A stretch of DNA of 64,000 nucleotides. Origin: Hirundichthys speculiger (taxonomy: Eukaryota; Chordata; Actinopteri; Beloniformes; Exocoetidae). The position numbers and the translations under genes are program-made. The notes below the pieces were generated by a model. That model was not told the origin of the DNA, did no database searches, and was given only the letters and a program-made list of their open reading frames with translations. Below, one piece after another: positions 55,501 through 64,000 of the stretch (its first letter is position 1; each line of letters opens with the position of its first letter). The stretch is taken from positions 186,001 through 250,000 of the forward strand of contig JAGFBZ010001902.1 in assembly GCA_018398805.1 (NCBI GenBank). The letters are read 5' to 3'.

Positions 55501-57150
55501 TTCTTTTAACTCACCTTTTTCTACACTGCAGACAGCCTGTCAGGAGCACTCTCCATTTCTCCCTATTCATTTCAGCTCAATCCTGAAAAATATTAACTCT
55601 TTTACTTTAGGGAACAACACATCTAAATCCCCCCTGGTCTTGCTTGCACTTAGAACAAAAGAGAAACATTTGCAGAGTCAAACACCCACTAAAAACAGGT
55701 TTTACTTACTTACATGTGTGAACTAAGCTATGCTTTTAGTTGTTTAGGGATCAAATCAGTGGTAACCACAGGCCTGAGTTACCATACTTCTAAAGAAACT
55801 TGGGATGGACCAGTCCATGTGCACGGAGGAGTGTTTAATTGGAACGTGCCATCAAATCCTGTATTTTTAAGTCTGCCTGTACAGGGGCACTGTCCCCAAC
55901 TACCACACATCCTCAAAGACACATGTTTTTGTCAAATCACCTTTCACGTATCACTTTCTAGCTGCAAAGGCATTTCAATAAAAACAGAACAATTCTCTCC
56001 GGTTTGAGTTATTGCCATGCCTCTTTTAATGCACATCACTTGACCTAGGTTCCATGATAGGCTTGGAGGTGCAGACTCAGTAGTAGGAAACTTTGTGGTA
56101 AGCAAGCTGTGGTCACTAAAACAAAAAGCTGAGAAAATTCAAAATTTCAAGGTAACTTGCTGCACTAGATTTTTGAATTTGAGGCCGACTCAAACTTTTA
56201 AGTTGCAAGAATAAACTACATATGCTCAAAGATCAAATGAGTATATAGTTGGTTCTCAGGACTTAAAGGTTACCTTGAAATGTTGAGTTAAATGTGCCAA
56301 CTGGATCCTCATGAGACACGGTGACCCCCATGGCAGTTGGGGGGCCTGTGCGGTGGGCTCCCGTGCCTCCTCTCCTCTCTTCTCTGGGGCTGGGGGGTGC
56401 ACCCCTTGCCCTCCATAGGCTGGTGGTGTGGGTGCCCAACACACCAACACCAACTGTGATCCAGTCTCGAACACCAGTTGTGGTCATAAGGTTGAGGCTA
56501 AGCAACATCAGGTCAGCATCACTTGTTTATGTGTGGCTGCTGGGCTGCTTCAGCTCTGGTGTGAGTAGGGGGGGGTTGCAACAGCACAAACCAACACACA
56601 TTCATTTACATCCACCACAGCACACCATCATACTGCACACACACTGATCACTGCCTGTCTTGTGTCTTTCTGTCCTGTCTCGAAGTTGGGCTTCACTGTG
56701 ATTTCAGTCCTCTCGGACTGAATCAAGGTTTCAGGTGTTAATAAATTATATTAGATCAGATTGTGAAAGAGGGCTGGTGAAGGACACATTCACTCTCACT
56801 CACATTCACGCACAGGAAAACTATCTCTTTAAACATCTGCTGCGAGATCAAATTGAATATATATCAAACGAAGAAAAAAATATATAAACCAAGCACAAAA
56901 AGTAAAGAAATTTGTGTCTGGTAGATTATTTCTTTGTTGTGACAATGCTTCTTGGCAATAAATCTTATGCTATTGGAAAGCATGTTTATTTCCCTTTTTG
57001 ACTGGTGTCACATTTGTAGGAAACGTGCATTTGTGGGATGAGCAGCAGAACTGAGTATATGGGTTGTACCCATGAAATATTTTCCTAATCCTCTCTGTTA
57101 ATGCCAAACATGGACGATTGAAGTCTGAAGAAACACAACATATTTACAAT
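52504..57150. other. Long intergenic region without recognised genes
   Basis: Short ORFs only, none with a recognisable domain. It holds A-runs (53248-53263, 53355-53370), AATAAA motifs (for example near 53926 and 54597), and a GC-rich segment at about 56310-56480 whose ORFs on both strands are low complexity. Regulatory elements of kif1a or ttc39c may lie here, but I see none. Confidence 0.4.
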
Positions 57151-57159
57151 TTAACAATT

Positions 57160-57900
57160 TAAATGTATTAATTTAACAAACAGGAGCATCAGTATTGTGT
57201 ATAATAACCATACACAGCCAAAACAGCCTGGTACCTGTTCCTCATGCTGGTCACCAGTCTGGTCACACACTGCTGTAGGATGACATTCCCGTTCTTCAAC
57301 CAGCACTTGTTGCAAGTCAGCCAACGTGGTTGTGTTGGTCACTCTGGCACTAACAGTACAAGCAAGCTGATCCCACTACTGTTCAATGAAACTGAGGTCA
57401 GGACTGCTGGCAGGCCTCTGATAAACCCGACTCTGTGGGGGCAAGTGTTGCCATCTTTGAGGACAAAGTTTGGTTCCAGTTGTTGCCACTGGTTGTATGA
57501 TTTCATTTCGATACCTCTCTGCATTGAGATTTCCTCCAATGATGACAAGCCTTGTTTTTCCAGTGAGGGAGATGCTGCCCCACACCACCACACTGGCTCC
57601 ACCAAAATATGTTAATCAGTAGGTGCAGCAGTCTTGAAAGTGTTCTCTGCGTCTTCTCCACAATTTGACTTCAAGATTCAAGTGCTGTAGGCAGAGTCTG
57701 AGCTCATTGCTGAACATGTTTCTCCACATGCATTTGTGTTGCTGACGCCAACACAAACGGGCCTAAAGGTGAAGGGCAGTTATGGCAGGGCTCCTGGCAG
57801 TCCTATGAGACTGGAGATAAGCAGTCCATTCCAGATTCCTGTCGGCCATAAAGTCCTGCAAATCTTGACTGCAAATCTCTAGGAGGTGCTGACAGTCAGG
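57160..57900 (-). pseudogene. Second Tc1-like transposase remnant
   Basis: On the minus strand the frames give WRQQHKCMWRNMFSNELRLC, VVWGSISLTGKTRLVIIGGN, NLNAERYRNEI and ADLQQVLVEE. This is the order of the C-terminal half of a Tc1 transposase of a family different from the one at 3432. Stops and frameshifts are frequent and the third catalytic residue region is degraded. No terminal repeats were found. Confidence 0.7.
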
Positions 57901-57929
57901 TGCCTGATTGGCACCTGATTGTCAGCACC
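57885..57929. repeat. Hairpin, 20-bp stem
   Basis: GGTGCTGACAGTCAGGTGCC, loop tgatt, then GGCACCTGATTGTCAGCACC: one mismatch in 20 pairs. It lies at the edge of the Tc1 remnant. Confidence 0.85.
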
Positions 57930-57949
57930 CGGTGGTACCAAAAGCTCAA

Positions 57950-60415
57950 AACAAGAGTCAGTTTTGTGCCTAGTTTAGATTGATGTCTTGAGATCAAATA
58001 ACGCATTCAGTACAGGATTATAAGTTGTATGTAAGTGTGAGAGTGCATTGACGATTGTATTGTTTTTGTTTGTGTGGCCCAGCAGTGGACTGGCAACCAC
58101 TAATTCTTTTCTTAATTAATTTCCCTTCTGGGAATAATAAAGTATTTTTGAATTGAACCGAATTTGAACCTGTGAGAGTGAACCCACACTCTCACCCACT
58201 GGCAGCAGAGAAAGGCTCCAGGTCTCACCGCCATAACCAGGATGAATTTAGGTGATGGCTTCAAAAAAGCAGTCTGTCCACCCTCCAGTCAAAGGTAGGT
58301 GCATCTTTCGTTTACAGTAAGAGGAGGAATGATTTACTATGTGGCAGATCATCTTTGAACTTAATTCATTTAATTATCTTAATGTCTCTGTTGTTTCCAT
58401 GCTGAATATGATTAGGGTGGGAATTTCCTCTCCACGCACTGACACATACACACCAAGAGCATCTCTTTACAACAACATGTCTGTCACACAAGACTCAAGG
58501 CAACAGCTCACTCAACCAATGAATTATTCAGAGGCCTATGCCACCGAATTTAGACATGGACGCACCGAGCTGGGCTGGACAGTAACAATACCATGCCTCT
58601 GTCTGCATCTTCCTCCATATGACAGAGGTACTCTCAGATATATTTACTTATGCCATCATTGAATAAAGACCATTCATCTTCATCCACTTTATTTGAAATT
58701 TAGGAGTAAATGCAGTATACCACCTATTTATATGTAATGATTAATGGAAATGACATCATCTTTTTTTATGTGTTATGAATCACATCCCTCTCATTTTCTG
58801 TGTACCAGCTGAAAAAAATGTTCGTAGCATGTTATTTCTATGCATGGGTTAAACCTTGAAATTTTAAAGCTGGCAAACTGAATAAACCATTTGCATCGAA
58901 GAGATGGTGGTAGGTAGAGAGAGGGTGCCAGAGATGTTACACAGCAGCTAAATGTGTGAGAGTACGCGAGTGAGGGGGGGCAGTGGGAGTGGTGGGACTG
59001 TGCAAAGAGCAAGACCACAAACACAATTGCATTGTGTTTCACTCAGGCTGAAACCTGAGCTTTCCGTGCATCTTACCACCAGATAGACAGTTCCTGTTCA
59101 CTCGCTTTTAATGTTCCTAACCTTCTTTTCAACATGTTCCCTTTCGCAGGTTTTAAAAAAAAAAAAAGAAAAGAAAAGATCGAAATGATCATATATGCAG
59201 CCATGCAGTAGCTGATAAGAATGCGTAGTATTATAGGCCTAGGGATAGAAAAAGAAATCAATCAATCTTGTAGCAACAGGCTGTAAATGCATCCTATGAT
59301 TGTAGGAGGCACAGCAGAGAAGCACCGTGTTAATTGCAATAATAGTGACATATACATACATGGAGGGTAAGGAGAGCACAGCGTGGAAAGAGGCCAGTGC
59401 ATCATCACTGATGTCCCACCAGTCTAGGCCTATAACAGCATAACTAAAGGGATCATTCAGGGTCACCCAAGCCATCTCTAATTATAAGCTTTATCAAAAA
59501 GGGAAGTCTTTAGACTCTTCATAAAGGTAGAGTGTCTGCAGAACATCAACTAAGAGCTGATTCGACAAGAGTGGGACCTGATAAGTGAAGACTCACTATT
59601 TTACTTTTGGACACTTTAAGAACTATTAGTAACCCTGAAGTCAGTGGTTTGTTGAGATGATATGGAACTATGAGTTCAGTTCAGTTAGACTGTTCTGCAT
59701 GACATAATTTTTAGTAAAAATATAATTACTACTGCAGTGTTTCTTAATTTCCATTGACTGAATCAGTTTGTTCTGTTCTGGATGCCTAACCTTCCACTTG
59801 AAAGTCCAGCTCTGCAGCCATTTTTCAAAATGTCAAAGTACTGGTATATCATTGAAAAAAAAAAAAAAAAAAAAAAAAAAATCAATCCACAGCTGCTTAA
59901 ATGTCAGTCCTGGAACTGTACATGATGATCTGCCATATTTAACAACAGTTGCACATTTTCTGCTGTGACAAATCTTCAGTGAAAAAAGCATGAATGTTGT
60001 AGCCATTCAGATTGTATATGCTCCAGTAAAAACAGGGTCGGGGCCATGACTGGTCAAGGACACAGAATCAAGATCCCAACAACTAACATCACTCTGGAGA
60101 AAAAAAAAAAACCCCAACATATCCAACAATGAACAAATGAAAATGTGCCTTAAAAAAAAAAAAAAAAAATTTACTGTATTATTACAGTCTTCTGTTTCTG
60201 TCAAGGCTTTTGTGATGCTAAGTTTTTTGTGGTGCAGCGACATCCTTTGTTCCAGTTGTCTCCCCTCAGCTTGATGTCCCTGCTTTGACCTAATAAGCCT
60301 TACTCACACTTTTCATGCCCTTTATAACTTATACACTCAGAACAGTCCTGGAAAAACTTTTAGCGTTTGAGAGAAGAAAGAATACAAATGTATTTGCTAT
60401 CTCCTGTTTGAACTT
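57950..60415. other. Intergenic region upstream of kif1a
   Basis: No gene recognised. A retroposon-type tail occurs at about 58070-58165 ('ttcccttctgggaataataaag'). Poly-A runs lie at 59848-59881 (34 A) and 60152-60168. Confidence 0.4.
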
Positions 60416-60479
60416 TAAATGAGAAGGATTGTACTACAGTATAGGTTTCATGTCCGTTTCAAACTGGATCTTAATCCCC

Positions 60480-60890
60480 CCTTGCCCCTCCCCTCCCCTC
60501 TCCTGTCTCTCTTCCCATTACTGCATTGATGCTGTTGCCTCCCTCGGTGGTGACGTCACCGGCTCGCTGGAGCTCGAGCATCCTTGCCAGAGTCAGGGAG
60601 ACAACAGAGCCATTTTGACCGCTCCGGTTCGTGAAAGAGGCGGCCGACTGGCCACTCACTCTCCTGAGTCCTCAAGGCAAGGCCAGGCCGAGGGGGGTTG
60701 GGCTGTTAGGTGGGCACAAGGCAGAATTTGGGCCGAACCTCCTCAGCCCGCGCCGTTTTCATGGAGAGGTAGAGGCTGGTAACACGGGCAGTGCCAGTCC
60801 TGGAGGAGAGCAGCGGGGGTGGAGGTGTCCACGGGGCTGGGAATTAAACCTGCGACAGAAACGGTTCCCGGGAGCAGGGCGTTATCACAG
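60480..60890 (+). promoter_or_regulatory. kif1a: kif1a promoter and 5' untranslated exon
   Basis: CpG-rich block with a perfect CRE, TGACGTCA, at 60551-60558. The transcribed leader probably starts within it and ends at TCACAG/GTAGGA (60890), a good splice donor. The next acceptor, CTCTTCTAG, at 62577 leads into the ATG exon. The exact transcription start is not determinable. Confidence 0.6.
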
Positions 60891-62577
60891 GTAGGAGGTG
60901 TGTATTTTTTGTTGCTGTTAATGCAGTTTAAACTAAACAGTCTCTATTTACTTTGTGTCAAATCTCCTGGGAGGAGATGTGTTAGGGTGCGGCCATTAGA
61001 AAGACTGCCAGTGTCTGAAACATAGTAGCTTTTAACAGCAGAATATCAATAAATGCTTCCTAACATGGCTAATATACTGTCATGTTATTATTATTGTTAT
61101 TTAATGTGTGTTTTTATCTGTGTATAAAACAGCAGTAGCATATGAGGGACAACGCCACAGTAATAAATGCACTGTCATTTAGAGAAATGTAAAATATAAG
61201 ACATGTCGCTAGCTAGTGATTTCATACTAAGGTCAGTAAATGACGCAAGTCATTATTCAGGGAGTGGGCTCGTGTCAAAGATTACTTGTAGTCTAATATG
61301 GGCCTTTAACCGGCTTTGACTCGTCGTTTATGGGTTTCTGTCATCCTAAAAAGCTACGGAAAAAAACTCAAACCTTACTGCAATATGACTTTATACATTC
61401 AGTCAATGATATAAAATAGTATCACGTTGTTGTCACTGTGGAGATCACTCCAGTATGGATATTATATTAGCCTTTGTCACCGGGGAGATGGTTGCCGCCC
61501 AGTTGAGCTGCATCATCAGCTGATTGGTCGAGCATCTAAATTCACAGATTATGGCCATGGATTTTTGTTCCAGGCAGAAAACAGATCAGACATTTTGGAA
61601 GTCCTCTTCTCAATTATTTTTTTACACGTGTCACGCCATAATGTTTATCTCCAGTCCATGTCATTTTTATTCTAAATATGCCCTAACTGTTTTCTTCCTC
61701 CTGTTTTCATATCATCACAACAGGCTACTCTCTGTATACCTCTTATTTGGGGATCTGTTGAGTGTCAACTGCAGAAGTTTGTTTTTTATTTTTTTCCGGA
61801 AAGCAGAGTGACACAGCAAATTTATGTGATTCAAAGATAATAATCTATATCTCAGTCGCAATCTGAGGGAACATCCTCTCAGTGTTGATCATGAATACGA
61901 CATCATCTCCAAGCTTGGGTATGAATTAAATAAGAAAAAAAAGAACATGCTCTTATTAAATACTATAGTGATCAAACCTGAGGCAACAGCAGTGTCAGTT
62001 AAATGTGGGGTACTGGTTACTGGTTTTATTAATGAAATGAATATATTGTAATATAATGATGAGTCATGGCTGCACTTGATACACCCACAATGCCACCTCA
62101 CAGTACAATGACACAGTGATTTGATTTCAATATTTAGTCTTTTAGGAAAACCCGAGTTGGTTATGAGACTGGGCTGCTGAACAGAGCCAGACGCTGGCTT
62201 TGTAGCTGGTTTCAGTGCCATTGTCGTCCAGAAAAATATCCTGACATTTAGCTGCTGCTGCTGCAGTTCTTTTGTTACAGCGAGCTTTATTAGCCATCTC
62301 CCTGGGCTGCAGCTGACCATGCATGCTCTTTTCACGTTACAGCTACAGCCCTCCCCTATTGTCATGGTCAATAGATGTAATATTCCATCTTTGCAAATTT
62401 TTTTTTTAAATTAAAAAATTAGAGATCAGTTTTCTAATATGACATGATGCAGCTCAAACCAGAAATTACTTCTCAAGTATGTTGTGACGTATCAGTTGCA
62501 TATAAACTGAAATATACTGAAAAAACATTTGTTGTTATGTACATTAATTAGGATTCACTTTCTCTCCCCTCTTCTAG
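60891..62577 (+). other. kif1a first intron
   Basis: From donor GTAGGA to acceptor TTCTAG. No ORF or repeat of note. Confidence 0.55.
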
Positions 62578-62641
62578 AAACATACAATCCCCACTCCTGG
62601 GTACTAGAGTAGGCACCCAGAGGTGCTAAGAAGACAGCACC

Positions 62642-62747
62642 ATGGCAGGGGCCTCTGTGAAGGTGGCAGTTCGGGTCCGCCCCTTCAACTCAAGAGAGAT
62701 TGGGCGAGAAAGCAAATGCATCATTCAGATGTCTGGAAACACCACCA
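62642..62747 (+). CDS. kif1a: Kinesin-3 motor KIF1A, first coding exon (partial gene)
   Basis: KIF1A is the plus-end microtubule motor carrying synaptic vesicle precursors in axons. ATG 62642 (context CACC) opens [20 protein letters not shown] and continues to [10 protein letters not shown], the start of the kinesin-3 motor domain. Ala at position 2 fits KIF1A, whereas KIF1B begins MSG. The exon starts at 62578 after acceptor CTTCTAG and ends at 62747 before GTAAGT in phase 1. The P-loop and all other exons lie beyond the window. A fish genome may have two copies (kif1aa, kif1ab); the sequence here does not say which. Confidence 0.9.
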
Positions 62748-64000
62748 GTAAGTACATCAACCAGGACCTTCTTGCTGAGCTGAAAGTGGGGATGTTGTTT
62801 AACCAACGAAGAGCTGATACAATAAAGGGGTGCAGCTGTGCCCATGTTTAGGGGGTCTCACATGCTGAAATGACTGTGCAGCGGGTTGTTAGAAAACAGC
62901 AAAAGCATAGACGTTGTTAATCTGCAGGCTGCCAGCCAGATGTAAGCGTGAGCTTGGGGATACTTTTCCTAACATGAGACATGTGTTCAAGTTTTCAAAC
63001 CACTAAACTAAGGCTGGAGCATGTGGGTGTTAAAGGATAAAAGAACATATGTTAGAAAGGAGATATGTAAATAGAAATTGGGCTTTACGACTGTACGCTG
63101 TCTTTAAGACTGTATGCTCTTGTCTTGTCTCTCAGTTGAACAAAGGGTGGAGCTGAGCTTTCTGTTCTCGTACCATCTGCTTAATCATGTCCCTCTCAGC
63201 ATCTGCATTCAGACCTCTTTGACAAATATGATGACCTATTACAGCCATATTAGAAAATAAAATTACGAGGTGAGGTTTAAAATATCAAGAAAAAAACATC
63301 AGAAATTTTGACTTCTCAAAGTCAGAGTTTTAGAGTGTTATAAAGTAACAATTTCGGACTTTGTGAAGTCATAATTTTAAAATAACAATGCCCAATTTCA
63401 TTGAAGCAGAGATGTGTTTATCTATCTATATCTATATTTTTAATATTGGCTAACCTTTTTCTAAATTGTTAAGGTTATCTTTTCCGTTACACGTTAATCA
63501 ATATTTTAAGCCCTAAAATAACTTTTCTTGTTTTATCACATGTGTCTGATCAAGTTAAAATGTACCGTTTAACTCAGTTCATATAAAATACCGGTTTATA
63601 CTGTGTATTTGTATTCAGCCCAGAAATACGGGGACATTAGTTTTTATCCTCGTCGCTCAGCCTGAAGCTGCGCTGTTCCTCCCATTGACCACTGACCTCA
63701 CTTTATGGCTCAATTACAATAAATAGATTTACTTTCTATACAATCTGGAGTGACGCATCTAATTTCCAGTACGCAAGTAAGGTCTATCCCAAGACACATT
63801 AGATGACTAGACTATTTTTAGAATTTTAGATAAGCTAGTTTTAATGTAAAATAATAAAAGTCATGTGGATGGAAGATTTGAAATCTTCAGTTGTTAGTTT
63901 TTGGGTTCATGCTTGCTGAACACAGAAAAAAAAAAGAAAAAGGACATTATCAGACTCCAATCTCCACAACATCTTACTACAGCTGATATAATCTGTAAAT
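62748..64000 (+). other. kif1a second intron (runs off the window)
   Basis: No next motor-domain exon (TIVNPK-type sequence) was found to the window end. AT-rich, nothing else recognised. Confidence 0.5.

Noticed and set aside
56256..56647. Overlapping GC-rich ORFs on both strands
   Set aside because: Low-complexity Pro/Gly-rich sequence open in several frames, without domains or splice support.

Overview
The window looks like a stretch of a teleost (ray-finned fish) nuclear chromosome. It carries vertebrate genes with GT-AG introns, a Tc1 element with TA target duplication, a Gypsy LTR retrotransposon, fish-type SINE and MITE repeats, and the first exon typical of a fish C2H2 zinc-finger gene. 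It falls into two halves: about 29 kb of repeat-rich, accessory sequence, then about 35 kb with four conserved genes in an ordinary arrangement.

Left half (1-29 kb). A 42-bp minisatellite (219-1570) abuts a degraded hAT-like element (1571-2640). A complete Tc1 element with 201-bp inverted repeats and two frameshifts lies at 3068-4655. A single-exon HIPK/DYRK-like protein kinase with a 34-residue tandem repeat (7378-9945) sits between oppositely oriented copies of one repeat (5560-6420 and 10577-11249). L2/SINE/LINE debris follows. A 7.3-kb Gypsy element on the minus strand (13300-20621) has 378/381-bp LTRs identical except for a 3-bp indel and a TTTG target duplication, yet its gag-pol is broken. 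Next comes the 3' half of a multi-exon transposase-derived gene (21341-23110, minus), cut by a 1.8-kb TA-flanked inverted-repeat element (23114-24921). Then comes an orphan first exon of a zinc-finger gene (25226-25397), whose 3' end and splice donor are amplified into about 109 tandem 33-bp units (25370-28970).

Right half (29.8-64 kb). agxt (alanine-glyoxylate/serine-pyruvate aminotransferase, 11 exons, minus, 29834-33228) and an allantoinase gene (11 exons, minus, 34041-39841) are adjacent and head-to-tail. Allantoinase belongs to the purine-to-glyoxylate route and AGXT disposes of glyoxylate, so the two act in linked steps. ttc39c (14 exons, plus, 43564-51186) is intact. The window ends in kif1a, with a CpG-rich 5' exon ending at 60890 and the first coding exon at 62642-62747. 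agxt and kif1a point away from each other, as I recall for AGXT and KIF1A on human 2q37.3, so the block looks like conserved synteny with allantoinase and ttc39c in between.

Cautions. agxt exon 2 has one base too many for its reading frame, and an allantoinase exon junction is also out of phase by one. The minisatellites and the young Gypsy element carry many one-base indels. Some of these breaks may be assembly errors rather than biology.
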